A stretch of 64,000 bases of DNA from Anaerostipes hadrus ATCC 29173 = JCM 17467 (GTDB lineage Bacteria; Bacillota; Clostridia; Lachnospirales; Lachnospiraceae), in the NCBI RefSeq assembly GCF_030296915.1, contig NZ_AP028031.1:15001-79000 (forward strand). Reading direction: 5' to 3'. The translations under genes and the position numbers were made by a program. The notes beneath the pieces were generated by a model. The model was given only the letters and a program-made list of their open reading frames with translations. It was not told where the DNA came from and did no database searches. Positions 43,177 to 51,547 of the stretch are shown here, in pieces (the first letter of the stretch is position 1; the number at the start of each line of letters is the position of its first letter).

Positions 43177-44517
43177 ATGGATGAAGCATTTATCAAGAAA
43201 GTGCAGCCGAACAGCCCGGAGGCAGAACAGTCTGTGATCGGTGCGATGATCATGGACAGGGATGCGATCGCAGATGTTATCGATATTGTGAATGCCGATG
43301 ATTTCTATCAGAAGCAGAACGGCATCTTATTTGAAGCGATGACAGAATTATACCGGGAAGGAAAGCCGGTCGATCTGGTAACGCTTCAGAATAAATTAAA
43401 GAAAAAAGACGTGCCGGAATCTATGAAGAGTCTTGAATTTATCAGGGATCTTCTGGAAGTTGTTCCAACGTCAGCCAATGCCAAACAATACGCAACGATC
43501 GTCAGGGAAAAGGCAACACTTCGTAAATTGATCAAAGTTACAGAAGATATCACAACAGAATGTTATCTTGGTAAAGATGATGTGACCGAGATCTTGGATC
43601 ACACAGAGAAGAATGTATTCGGACTTCTTCAGCAGGCAAGTGGAAGAGAAGAGTTTGTTCCAATTGACAAAGTTGTGTTAAATACACTGGATGCGATCGA
43701 AGAAGCGGCAAGTTCTGCTGGGCGAGTCACAGGTATTGCAACAGGATTTACAGATCTTGATTACAAATTATCGGGACTACATCCATCAGAACTGATCATC
43801 GTGGCGGCACGTCCTGCTATGGGTAAGACAGCATTTGTGTTGAATATCGCACAGAAAGCGGCAGTCAGGGATCACGTTCCAACAGCGATCTTTAGTCTGG
43901 AGATGTCGAAAGAACAGCTTGTAACCCGTATGATGGCGATGGAAGCGATGGTAGATTCACAATCTATCCGTACTGGTGATCTTCAGGAAACCGACTGGGA
44001 GAAGATCATGGAAAGTGCGGGAACGATCGGTCGTTCTCCATTGATCATTGATGATACACCAGGTATTACGATTGCAGAATTACGATCTAAGTGTCGTAGA
44101 TACAAACAGATTCATGGACTGGACCTGATCATTATCGACTACCTGCAGTTGATGTCAGGTGGTAAGCGTTCTGAATCCAGACAGCAGGAGATTTCAGAGA
44201 TCTCAAGATCGTTAAAAGCATTAGCAAGAGAGATGAATGCACCAGTGATCGCATTATCTCAGCTAAGTCGAAGAGTTGAAGAGAGAAAACCAGCCAAGCC
44301 AATGCTATCAGATCTTCGTGAGTCAGGATCGATCGAGCAGGATGCCGACGTTGTTATGTTTATTTATCGTGATGAATATTATAATGAAGATTCCGAGAAG
44401 AAAGGAATTGCAGAGATCATCGTCGACAAACAGCGAAATGGTTCAACAGGTAGTGTAGAGCTTGTATGGCTCGGACAATACACCAAATTTGGCAATAAAG
44501 AGAGAGCACCACATTAA
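43177..44517 (+). CDS. dnaB: Replicative DNA helicase
   Basis: Hexameric 5'-3' helicase (called DnaC in Bacillus), 446 aa. The N-terminal collar domain begins with PNSPEAEQSVIGAMI. The RecA-like domain has Walker A ARPAMGKTAF, LIIIDYLQLM, and SDLRESGSIEQDADVVMF. It is the last gene of gdpP-rplI-dnaB. Its loader genes (dnaI- and dnaD-like) are also in this window on the other strand. Confidence 0.97.
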   Translation: MDEAFIKKVQPNSPEAEQSVIGAMIMDRDAIADVIDIVNADDFYQKQNGILFEAMTELYREGKPVDLVTLQNKLKKKDVPESMKSLEFIRDLLEVVPTSANAKQYATIVREKATLRKLIKVTEDITTECYLGKDDVTEILDHTEKNVFGLLQQASGREEFVPIDKVVLNTLDAIEEAASSAGRVTGIATGFTDLDYKLSGLHPSELIIVAARPAMGKTAFVLNIAQKAAVRDHVPTAIFSLEMSKEQLVTRMMAMEAMVDSQSIRTGDLQETDWEKIMESAGTIGRSPLIIDDTPGITIAELRSKCRRYKQIHGLDLIIIDYLQLMSGGKRSESRQQEISEISRSLKALAREMNAPVIALSQLSRRVEERKPAKPMLSDLRESGSIEQDADVVMFIYRDEYYNEDSEKKGIAEIIVDKQRNGSTGSVELVWLGQYTKFGNKERAPH

Positions 44518-44532
44518 TTTTTGGGTGCTTTT
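44503..44532 (+). terminator. Terminator overlapping the dnaB stop
   Basis: Stem AGCACC/GGTGCT followed by TTTTTC. The left arm is within the last codons of dnaB. The stem is short, so termination may be partial. Confidence 0.65.
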
Positions 44533-44627
44533 TCTTACATGTATAATTGGATAAAATATACAAATAAAACAAAGTTCTACAATTTTAAAACAAGATCAAA
44601 TGATGTGATTGAATAAGGGGGTATCTT

Positions 44628-45338
44628 ATGTTATCATTTCTATTTCCTCCGATCTGTCCGTTATGTGCCAAAGAATTATTGGACAAAGGAGAACATATCT
44701 GTAAAATATGCAGTAAAAAGCAGATTTTTATCAAAGAACCCACATGTTATTCTTGTGGAAAATCAATGAAGAATCAGGAAAAAGAATATTGCAGTGACTG
44801 CAGACGGCATCCGAAGAATTTTGAACGTGGTATGGGGTTATGTATTTACCAGAAACCAGTTACTGATTCACTGGCTGCGATCAAATATAAGAATGAGAGA
44901 AAATTTGCACAGTATTATTTGGAAGAAATTCGAAAAAGAAAATACAGGGAATTGCTGCGACTAAAAGCAGATGCGGTAATTCCGGTGCCGATTCATAAAA
45001 AAAAGAGAAGAAAGAGAGGGTTTAATCAGGCAGAAATCTTTGCAAAGGGGATTGCAGAGATGTTGGATCAACCGATGTATACAAAGATTGTGGAAAGAAT
45101 CCATGATACGAAACCACAGAAACAATTAAGCCCAGGAGAGAGAAAAAACAATTTAAAGAAAGCTTTTCGTGGAAATTTGAAAGAATATCAGAAAGCAGGG
45201 ACGCCGAAAAGGATATTGGTGATAGATGACATTTATACGACAGGATCAACAGCGGAAGCAGTGACGACAGCGTTAAAACAATTGGGAGTGCAGGAAGTTT
45301 ATGTATTTTGCATAGCGATCGGAAAAGGATTTTCCTGA
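44628..45338 (+). CDS. comFC: ComF-family phosphoribosyltransferase-like protein
   Basis: A 236-aa ComFC-type protein. The N-terminal zinc ribbon has CPLC, CKIC, CYSC and CSDC pairs (about residues 9-60). The C-terminal PRTase fold ends in VLVIDDIYTTGSTAEAV, the PRPP-binding loop. In competent bacteria it aids uptake of single-stranded DNA. comFA is not adjacent here. The gene is intact, and the IS200/IS605 element begins shortly after its stop. Confidence 0.92.
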   Translation: MLSFLFPPICPLCAKELLDKGEHICKICSKKQIFIKEPTCYSCGKSMKNQEKEYCSDCRRHPKNFERGMGLCIYQKPVTDSLAAIKYKNERKFAQYYLEEIRKRKYRELLRLKADAVIPVPIHKKKRRKRGFNQAEIFAKGIAEMLDQPMYTKIVERIHDTKPQKQLSPGERKNNLKKAFRGNLKEYQKAGTPKRILVIDDIYTTGSTAEAVTTALKQLGVQEVYVFCIAIGKGFS

Positions 45339-45380
45339 TATTTCCGTCATGGTGTTTTGTGTACTGGTTTGTTATAAATT

Positions 45381-45423
45381 TGTGGCGAAACCCCACACGC
45401 TTGCGTATGGGATGAAAGCCACA
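45381..45423 (+). repeat. Left-end subterminal hairpin of the IS200/IS605 element
   Basis: The inner hairpin CCCACACGCTTGCGTATGGG (45392-45411) is enclosed by an outer stem TGTGGC/GCCACA (45381-45386, 45418-45423). The inner hairpin matches the right-end hairpin with compensatory changes, so it should be the single-stranded structure recognised by TnpA. Confidence 0.75.
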
Positions 45424-45429
45424 TTTCAC

Positions 45430-45468
45430 TTGACATATACATAGATTAAATATACAATCTATGTATAT
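45430..45468 (+). promoter_or_regulatory. Promoter with 13-bp inverted-repeat operator
   Basis: -35 TTGACA (45430-45435), 17-nt spacer, -10 TACAAT (45453-45458). A perfect inverted repeat ATATACATAGATT/AATCTATGTATAT (45435-45447, 45456-45468) covers the spacer and the -10, as expected for an autorepressor site. Confidence 0.78.
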
Positions 45469-45492
45469 TAAAATATAGAAAGGAAACAGAAC

Positions 45493-45594
45493 ATGAGTAA
45501 GAGCAACTATGATATAAACACGCATACAACAACACAAAATAATGCTGCACAATATCATTCAAGTCGTGGAGGAAAAAATAATGGCACGAACTAA
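45493..45594 (+). CDS. Possible 33-aa peptide ORF in the IS leader
   Basis: ATG 45493 is preceded by GAAAGGAAACAGAAC, a fair ribosome site. The peptide is polar (Asn, Thr, Gln, Ser and Gly rich) and its end overlaps the RHH gene start by 14 nt in another frame. It may be a translational-coupling leader rather than a functional peptide. No homology was recognised. Confidence 0.35.
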   Translation: MSKSNYDINTHTTTQNNAAQYHSSRGGKNNGTN

Positions 45595-45763
45595 AAGTGA
45601 CAATGTACAAATAAATATTTCCATTCCTACTGGATGGAAAACAGAACTTGAAAATCTTGCTCGTATCTATTCTGTTGAAGAAGGAAAAACTATCACTTTT
45701 CTTGACTTAATGCGTAGAGGTATTCAGGAAAAATATCAATTAGGAGAAAAAGACAGTGAGTGA
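45581..45763 (+). CDS. Small ribbon-helix-helix-like DNA-binding protein of the IS
   Basis: 60 aa. A short strand (VQINISIP) followed by two helices (GWKTELENLARIYSVEEGK, then TFLDLMRRGIQEKYQL) fits a ribbon-helix-helix protein. ATG 45581 has a GGAGGAAAAAATA site. A longer frame from 45542 has no site. It precedes tnpA with an 8-nt overlap and lies after a promoter with a 13-bp inverted repeat, so repression of its own element is the likely role. Inference only. Confidence 0.7.
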   Translation: MARTKSDNVQINISIPTGWKTELENLARIYSVEEGKTITFLDLMRRGIQEKYQLGEKDSE

Positions 45764-46169
45764 GGAACAATATCATAGTGCTTCACATTGTAAATATTTG
45801 ATACAGTATCATATCATTTGGTGTCCAAAGTTCAGATTTTCAGTATTACAAGGAAATGTCGATATCATTCTTAAACAGATATTACAGAAAATTTGTAATG
45901 ATTATAAATACAAGATCAAAGCACTCGAAGTGATGCCAGATCATATACATATTTTCATAGATGTTCCGCAGACAGTTGCTCCTTGTGATGTTGTAAGAAC
46001 TCTAAAAAGTATCAGTGCTATCGAATTATTTAAAGTATTTCCAAAATTAAAACAGTTCTATGCGAAATGTGGAGTATTATGGTCAAGAGGATACTTTGTA
46101 TCTACTGTCGGACATATAAGCGAAGCTACAGTGATTAAGTATATTGAGGAGCAGAAAAATGATAAGTGA
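45756..46169 (+). CDS. tnpA: IS200/IS605-family Y1 transposase TnpA
   Basis: A 137-aa HUH-type single-strand transposase. The HUH motif is His63-Ile-His65 (MPDHIHIFI) and the nucleophilic tyrosine is Tyr129 in VIKYIEEQ. WCPKFRF near the N terminus is also typical. The start is GTG 45756, overlapping the RHH gene by 8 nt. The 3' end overlaps tnpB by 11 nt, so all three genes are translationally coupled. Length and motifs are intact. Confidence 0.93.
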   Translation: MSEEQYHSASHCKYLIQYHIIWCPKFRFSVLQGNVDIILKQILQKICNDYKYKIKALEVMPDHIHIFIDVPQTVAPCDVVRTLKSISAIELFKVFPKLKQFYAKCGVLWSRGYFVSTVGHISEATVIKYIEEQKNDK

Positions 46170-47772
46170 TAAAGAATATAAAAAACTTCTAAAACAATTT
46201 CATAAACTTTCTGACAGGCATATCTTGGTTGTAGAAACCGATATGCCATCTTCTGATGTACAAAAGGTCGTGATTCTTTCTGATAAGATCAGAAAAGCAG
46301 GTAATGAGCTTGTTGGTCTTATGAGAAAGAATTATGACCAACTTATGCGTACTAAAAAATATCGCAAGCTGCTAAAACTCTATGGTTCTACCAAAGATAA
46401 AAAGAAACGCAGAGATCTAGCAGATCAGCTCAATGAAATGCAAAAACAATACAATGTCACATGGGATCATTGCAGAAACGCTATGATACATATAGGCAAG
46501 AAATATAGTATTGATGCTGTATTTGCCCTTACAAAAGCTGAAGATATATGGCGTGGTATTGAAAAATGTCTTTATAACAATGGTAAAACGATTCATTTTT
46601 CTAAATATGGTGAGTTGCCTTGTATCAGGGCAAAACAGATAAATCGTGGCATTTCAATGTCTGTTAAAGATAATGGATTAAAATTCAAATTAAAGGGAAA
46701 TGTATTTGGGATACAGGTTAAAGATAGATTTCAAACAGATGAAGTTTGTGCAGTTTTAGAATATTTATTAAGATCAGAGATCATAAATGATAAAGCAATA
46801 AATAAATTTTTAGATAAAGCATACTGTATTGATACATACAGACCTTGCTATGCTACTCTTGTACCTAAATTTATTCGTGGAAAATATAGGGTGTATTTGC
46901 ATCTTACTATTGAAGGTAAGGCGAAACCTAAATATGATAGGTTTGGTAATCCAAGACATAAGTTTGGCAAAGGTATTATAGGTGCAGATATTGGTACACA
47001 GACTGTTGCGTATACATCAAATACTGAGGTGGGCTTGAAAAATCTTTCAGAGCGTGGTAACAGTATTCAGACTTCTGAAAGAAGAGAACGCCTGCTTTAC
47101 CGTGCGATGGACAGGTCAAGACGTGCAACTGATCCGCAAAACTATAATGATGATGGTACTGTTAAAAAAGGCCGCAAAACTTGGAAATATTCTAATCATT
47201 ATAAAAAGCTAAAAGCTAAACACTCTGAACTATGTCGTATCAATGCTATAAACAGACAGCTTGCAATAAATGAAGACGCTAACCATTTAAGAAGTCTTGG
47301 GGATGTATTTATCACGGAACCTAAAAATGCAAGTAAACTTATGAAACGAACTAAAGATACTACAGTCAATAGTAAAGGTAAGTTTCATAAGAAAAAGCGT
47401 TTTGGCAGATCCATAAAGAACAGATGTCCTTCTGGGTTTCAAACTACTGTAGAGCGGAAATTTAAGACATCAGGTGGTATATATATTGAAGTACCTAATA
47501 ATTACAGAGCAAGTCAATATGACCATACAGCAGATGATTATATCAAGAAAAAGCTGTCTGATAGAATATATAAACTTACTGACGGAACATTGGTACAAAG
47601 AGATTGGTATTCATCATTCTTATTATACTGTTACGATTACAGAACTAAAGATATAGATAAAAACAAATGTATTTCTGAATTTGATAAGTGTTACAACAAA
47701 GAAAAAGCCCTGATCGAATGGATCAAGGCTAATAAGATCAAAATATTAAATAGCGGAATTAAGATAGCGTAA
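46159..47772 (+). CDS. tnpB: TnpB-like RNA-guided nuclease with degenerate zinc ribbon
   Basis: A 537-aa protein of the OrfB/TnpB family. The split RuvC site appears complete: Asp277 (GADIGTQT), Glu387 (FITEPKN) and Asp482 (VQRDWYS). The zinc ribbon between RuvC-II and III normally has two CxxC pairs. Here the matching region is YRASQYDHTADDYIKKK, with no Cys pair. The protein is also longer than typical 400-aa TnpB, with a helical N-terminal section (about 1-130). ATG 46159 is chosen over GTG 46144, which overlaps the ribosome site. Expected to use an RNA from the element's 3' end as guide. Confidence 0.82.
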   Translation: MISDKEYKKLLKQFHKLSDRHILVVETDMPSSDVQKVVILSDKIRKAGNELVGLMRKNYDQLMRTKKYRKLLKLYGSTKDKKKRRDLADQLNEMQKQYNVTWDHCRNAMIHIGKKYSIDAVFALTKAEDIWRGIEKCLYNNGKTIHFSKYGELPCIRAKQINRGISMSVKDNGLKFKLKGNVFGIQVKDRFQTDEVCAVLEYLLRSEIINDKAINKFLDKAYCIDTYRPCYATLVPKFIRGKYRVYLHLTIEGKAKPKYDRFGNPRHKFGKGIIGADIGTQTVAYTSNTEVGLKNLSERGNSIQTSERRERLLYRAMDRSRRATDPQNYNDDGTVKKGRKTWKYSNHYKKLKAKHSELCRINAINRQLAINEDANHLRSLGDVFITEPKNASKLMKRTKDTTVNSKGKFHKKKRFGRSIKNRCPSGFQTTVERKFKTSGGIYIEVPNNYRASQYDHTADDYIKKKLSDRIYKLTDGTLVQRDWYSSFLLYCYDYRTKDIDKNKCISEFDKCYNKEKALIEWIKANKIKILNSGIKIA

Positions 47773-47968
47773 AACATATTTAGGGAGATTGACTATACTT
47801 CCTTACGAAAGTAGAAATTTACCGTCAATGTGGTCGTTGGACTGCTTGGTAATGAAAGTTCTGATTTAAATAGACTTACACTTGTAACTCCAAAGTCTGA
47901 AAATGATGTACGATTACAAGCTACACTTGACAATCAGAACCCCACGGGCTTGCCCATGGGAGTAGTCA
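47773..47968 (+). ncRNA. Presumptive omega/right-end RNA region of the IS200/IS605 element
   Basis: About 190 nt between the tnpB stop and the right end. It includes stem ATTGAC/GTCAAT (47790-47795 with 47823-47828), an inner ACTT/AAGT hairpin and the right-end hairpin. In this family the guide RNA is read through tnpB and the right end into flanking DNA. A short frame here (47830-48021) has no homology I recognise and is probably not coding. Confidence 0.45.
47941..47960 (+). repeat. Right-end subterminal hairpin of the IS200/IS605 element
   Basis: CCCACGGGCTTGCCCATGGG. It matches the left-end hairpin except for base pairs exchanged in a compensatory way (A-T to G-C and C-G to G-C). Both keep the same C-A mismatch. 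Confidence 0.75.
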
Positions 47969-48021
47969 GAATAGGGGCTGGTATATTTGTTGAAGGATAT
48001 TATTTAGAAAGAGGAAAATAG

Positions 48022-49062
48022 ATGGAACAACGATATGATTTAAGCGGATCATTGCTTCACTGGTACGATTATAATAAACGGATCTTACCATGGAGAGAGA
48101 ATAAAGATCCATACAGAATCTGGATTTCCGAGATCATGCTGCAACAGACAAGAGTGGAAGCGGTAAAGCCGTATTTTGATCGTTTTATGGAAGTGCTGCC
48201 AACGGTTTATGATCTTGCTAAAGTAGATGATGACCGGTTGATGAAATTGTGGGAAGGACTTGGTTATTACAATCGAGCAAGGAATTTAAAAGCAGCAGCA
48301 CAGACGATCGTTGAAGAATATGGTGGACAACTGCCTGCTGATTATGATAAATTATTATCGCTGAAGGGCATTGGAATGTATACAGCAGGAGCAATCGGAT
48401 CGATCGCATTTGAATTACAGGTTCCTGCAGTCGATGGAAATGTTCTTCGTGTGCTGACTAGATTGTGGGGAGATGATTCTGATATTCTCAAAGATAAGAC
48501 AAAGAAAGCGATGGGAAGAAGAGTCATGGAATTTATGCCGGAAGACCGACCGGGAGATTTTAATCAGGCATTGATCGAACTTGGAGCAACTGTTTGCGTG
48601 CCGAATGGGCAGCCATTATGTGATCAATGTCCATGGGATACAGTCTGTAAGGCATATAAAGAAGATCTCATTGATCAATTACCGGTCAAGACACCAAAGA
48701 AGGCAAGACGGATTGAACATAAGACTGTATTTTTATTAGAATGCGGAGAGCAGATCGCAATCCATAAAAGAGGAGACAAAGGATTGCTTGCCGGACTATG
48801 GGAGTTCCCGAATGAAGATAAGAAAATGGATGCCGAAGATATCAAGGAATGGATGGCAGAGCATCATATGGAAGATGCAAAGACAAAAGCAGCAGGAAAG
48901 GGAAAACATATTTTCAGTCATGTGGAATGGCACATGGAAGGAGTAAGAATTTCCTTGAAAACACCGATTCAGAGTGAAAATTACGTCTGGGTACTAAAAA
49001 AAGAACTAGAAAATACGTATGCATTGCCGTCAGCATTTGAAATATTCCGTAAGATATTGTAA
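48022..49062 (+). CDS. mutY: A/G-specific adenine glycosylase
   Basis: Removes A mispaired with 8-oxoguanine. The 346 residues contain MLQQTRVEAV, the HhH motif LLSLKGIGMYTAGAI with VDGNVLRV (catalytic Asp), and a 4Fe-4S cluster CVPNGQPLCDQCPWDTVC. That cluster has a C-x7-C-x2-C-x5-C spacing, one residue longer than the E. coli first gap. A C-terminal Nudix-like domain (from about residue 230) recognises the 8-oxoG strand. AAAGAGGAAAATAG precedes the ATG. Confidence 0.95.
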   Translation: MEQRYDLSGSLLHWYDYNKRILPWRENKDPYRIWISEIMLQQTRVEAVKPYFDRFMEVLPTVYDLAKVDDDRLMKLWEGLGYYNRARNLKAAAQTIVEEYGGQLPADYDKLLSLKGIGMYTAGAIGSIAFELQVPAVDGNVLRVLTRLWGDDSDILKDKTKKAMGRRVMEFMPEDRPGDFNQALIELGATVCVPNGQPLCDQCPWDTVCKAYKEDLIDQLPVKTPKKARRIEHKTVFLLECGEQIAIHKRGDKGLLAGLWEFPNEDKKMDAEDIKEWMAEHHMEDAKTKAAGKGKHIFSHVEWHMEGVRISLKTPIQSENYVWVLKKELENTYALPSAFEIFRKIL

Positions 49063-49082
49063 AATAGAAGTTACGTATATAA

Positions 49083-49105
49083 TTATGGAATGTAAAATTC
49101 CATAA
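49083..49105. promoter_or_regulatory. 9-bp inverted repeat in the leader of the amino-acid ABC operon
   Basis: TTATGGAAT-GTAAA-ATTCCATAA, a perfect dyad directly after a TATAAT at 49078-49083. The -35 is poor. Its position over the expected transcription start suggests a repressor site. Confidence 0.5.
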
Positions 49106-49138
49106 AAGCTAAATTATTATTAAAAAGGAGAACAGATT

Positions 49139-49924
49139 ATGAAAAAGTTTTTAACAGTCGCATTAGCTGGTGTACTGGCAGCATCTATGCTGTTTACAGG
49201 ATGTAGTAAAAAAGAAGAAAGCAAGGTTCCAGACAAACTGATCGTAGGAACAAACGCAGAATTTCCACCATTCGAATATATGAATGATAAGAAACAGCCA
49301 GACGGTTTCGATATTGCTATGATCAAAGAAATCGGAAAACGTATGGACAAAAAGGTTGAGATCCAGAACATGGAATTCAAATCTCTGATCGGGGCTATGG
49401 AGTCTAATTCAATCAATACGATCATTGCAGGAATGACAAAGACAAAAGAACGTCAGAAATCTGTAGATTTTTCTGATAGCTACTATACATCTAATCAGGC
49501 AATTATCTTAAAGAAAGACAGCAAGATCAAAAAATTATCTCAGTTAGAAGGAAAGAAAGTTGGTGTTCAGGAAGGAACAACTGGTGACATCATTGCTTCT
49601 GGAGAAAAATTTGGTGAAAAGAACAAAGTCATCGTAAAGACAGATGTAAAACGTTATAGAAAGGGTGTTGACGCTGTTATGGATCTGAAAAACGGTGCAA
49701 TTGATGCGGTTGTTATTGATGAAAAACCAGCACAGGAATTTGTGAAAAACAATGCGAAGAAGTTAAAATTAGTTGTTGACTCTGCAGGTGCGGAATACTA
49801 CTGTATCGCAATTACAAAAGGTAACACAGCATACAAAGAAGAGATCAACAAACAGATCAAAGCAATCAAAAAAGACGGAACATATGATAAGCTGAAAGCA
49901 AAATACATTGATTCCGCAAACTAG
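49139..49924 (+). CDS. Polar amino-acid ABC transporter, substrate-binding lipoprotein
   Basis: 261 aa, SBP_bac_3 family. The signal peptide ends in a lipobox LFTGC (Cys22), so the protein is anchored to the outer face of the membrane. GTNAEFPPFEYMN and GFDIAMIKEIGKRM are the ligand-pocket strands. It is followed by its permease and ATPase, a complete importer, probably for cystine, glutamine or another polar amino acid. The specificity is not readable. Confidence 0.93.
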   Translation: MKKFLTVALAGVLAASMLFTGCSKKEESKVPDKLIVGTNAEFPPFEYMNDKKQPDGFDIAMIKEIGKRMDKKVEIQNMEFKSLIGAMESNSINTIIAGMTKTKERQKSVDFSDSYYTSNQAIILKKDSKIKKLSQLEGKKVGVQEGTTGDIIASGEKFGEKNKVIVKTDVKRYRKGVDAVMDLKNGAIDAVVIDEKPAQEFVKNNAKKLKLVVDSAGAEYYCIAITKGNTAYKEEINKQIKAIKKDGTYDKLKAKYIDSAN

Positions 49925-49949
49925 GAAATTAGGAAGGTAAGGTTTCAAA

Positions 49950-50627
49950 ATGTTAGATTCATTTTACAGAGCGTTTGTCGCCGAGCAGCGCTATCTGCTG
50001 TATCTTGATGGATTAAAGGTGACGATCTTAGTATCTGTCATTGCAATTCTTATTGGTGTAGCACTTGGTACGATCTTGGCGTTAATGCGCTTGACGGCAG
50101 AGCAGAAAGGAAAGAGTACACTTTTATCGAAGATCGCATACGTGTACATTGATATCATCCGTGGAACACCAACATTGACACAGTTGATGATCATGTATTT
50201 CGTTATTTTAAAAGGTCAGAATGGACTGCTTGTAGGTTCCTTAACCTTTGGTTTGAACAGTGCAGCTTATGTTGCTGAGATCATCCGTGCAGGAATTCAG
50301 GCGGTTGATCAGGGACAGATGGAAGGTGGACGTTCTCTTGGATTATCCTATGTACAGACAATGAAAGATATTATCTTGCCTCAGGCGATCAAGAATATTC
50401 TTCCTGCCCTTGGAAATGAATTTATCGTACTGATCAAGGAAACATCTATATTAGGATATGTAGCGATCGTTGACCTGACAAAGGTATCAGATTTTGTAAT
50501 TTCAAGAATCTTCGAAGCACTGGCACCATTGCTTGGAACAGCATTGATCTATTATGTGATCGTTAAGATCCTGACTCTTGGATTAAACGCATTAGAAAGG
50601 AGACTGAGACAAAGTGATAGACGTTAA
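49950..50627 (+). CDS. Polar amino-acid ABC transporter, permease
   Basis: 225 aa with about five transmembrane helices, of the HisM/GlnP type. [19 protein letters not shown] and the EAA loop ([19 protein letters not shown]) that contacts the ATPase are present. It overlaps the ATPase gene by 14 nt. Confidence 0.94.
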   Translation: MLDSFYRAFVAEQRYLLYLDGLKVTILVSVIAILIGVALGTILALMRLTAEQKGKSTLLSKIAYVYIDIIRGTPTLTQLMIMYFVILKGQNGLLVGSLTFGLNSAAYVAEIIRAGIQAVDQGQMEGGRSLGLSYVQTMKDIILPQAIKNILPALGNEFIVLIKETSILGYVAIVDLTKVSDFVISRIFEALAPLLGTALIYYVIVKILTLGLNALERRLRQSDRR

Positions 50628-51336
50628 GAATTTACATAAATATTTCGGATCTCTGGAAGTGTTAAAAGGCATTGACTGCCATATTGACAAAGGAGAATGC
50701 GTTTGCGTGATCGGACCATCCGGATCTGGAAAGAGTACATTTTTAAGATGCTTAAACTTATTAGAGACTCCGACAAAGGGAGATATTGTCATCGATGATA
50801 TGCATTTGACAGAGAAAGACTTTGATGTAGATGCGATGAGAAAACGAGTTGGAATGGTATTTCAGCATTTTAACTTATTCCCACATCTGACAATCCTTGA
50901 GAATGTTACATTAGCTCCGATCCGTCACAAGATGATGACAGAAGAGCAAGCAAAAGAAAAAGCGATGGAATTGTTAAACCGTGTAGGCGTTGGTGATAAA
51001 GCTGATAATTATCCAGCGCAGTTATCTGGTGGACAGAAACAGCGTGTAGCGATCGCAAGATCACTGGCATTATCACCAGAAGTCATGCTGTTTGATGAAC
51101 CAACTTCAGCACTTGACCCTGAGATGGTTGGAGAAGTATTAGAAGTTATGAAACAGCTTGCCCAAGAAGGTATGACAATGGTTGTCGTAACTCATGAGAT
51201 GGGATTTGCAAGAGAAGTTGCCAATCGTGTATTTTTCATGGATGGTGGAGGAATCCTTGAAGAAGGAACACCAGAACAGATTTTTGACCATCCACAGGAA
51301 GAGCGAACAAAGGCATTTTTAAGCAAAGTATTATAA
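50614..51336 (+). CDS. Polar amino-acid ABC transporter, ATP-binding protein
   Basis: 240 aa, GlnQ/TcyC type. Walker [10 protein letters not shown], signature [13 protein letters not shown], Walker [15 protein letters not shown], and the switch His in VVVTHEMGF. The start is GTG 50614 behind AAAGGAGAC. A terminator follows. Confidence 0.95.
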   Translation: MIDVKNLHKYFGSLEVLKGIDCHIDKGECVCVIGPSGSGKSTFLRCLNLLETPTKGDIVIDDMHLTEKDFDVDAMRKRVGMVFQHFNLFPHLTILENVTLAPIRHKMMTEEQAKEKAMELLNRVGVGDKADNYPAQLSGGQKQRVAIARSLALSPEVMLFDEPTSALDPEMVGEVLEVMKQLAQEGMTMVVVTHEMGFAREVANRVFFMDGGGILEEGTPEQIFDHPQEERTKAFLSKVL

Positions 51337-51351
51337 AAGATCATAAGAATA

Positions 51352-51396
51352 AGAAGGGAGATACACATACTTTAATGTTATATCGCCCTTCTTTTT
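51352..51396 (+). terminator. Terminator of the amino-acid ABC operon
   Basis: Stem AGAAGGG/CCCTTCT extended by GATA/TATC across a bulge, followed by TTTTT. Confidence 0.85.
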
Positions 51397-51547
51397 GTAT
51401 ATAAAAAAATAAATTTGATATTAATTTAGGAAATCTTTGTAAAATTCAGGTTTCTCGATGGAAAACGACAAAATGATGTGCTATCATAAAAGGGTATTTA
51501 AGTGAATTAGGGGAATATATCAAATAAAAATAGGAAGGGGATAAGAA

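Larger units (their letters stand above)
45381..47968 (+). mobile_element. IS200/IS605-family element with tnpA, tnpB and an RHH gene
   Basis: Minimum span, from the left-end outer stem to just past the right-end hairpin. True ends are not fixed because these elements leave no duplication or inverted repeat. The contents in order are the left-end hairpin, a promoter with operator palindrome, a 33-aa ORF, an RHH-like gene, tnpA (Y1 transposase), tnpB, a presumptive guide-RNA region and the right-end hairpin. It lies between comFC and mutY, both intact. Confidence 0.85.

Noticed and set aside
47830-48021. 63-aa frame after tnpB
   Set aside because: It spans the right-end hairpin of the IS200/IS605 element and the expected guide-RNA region, with no ribosome site. 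It is better explained as non-coding RNA.
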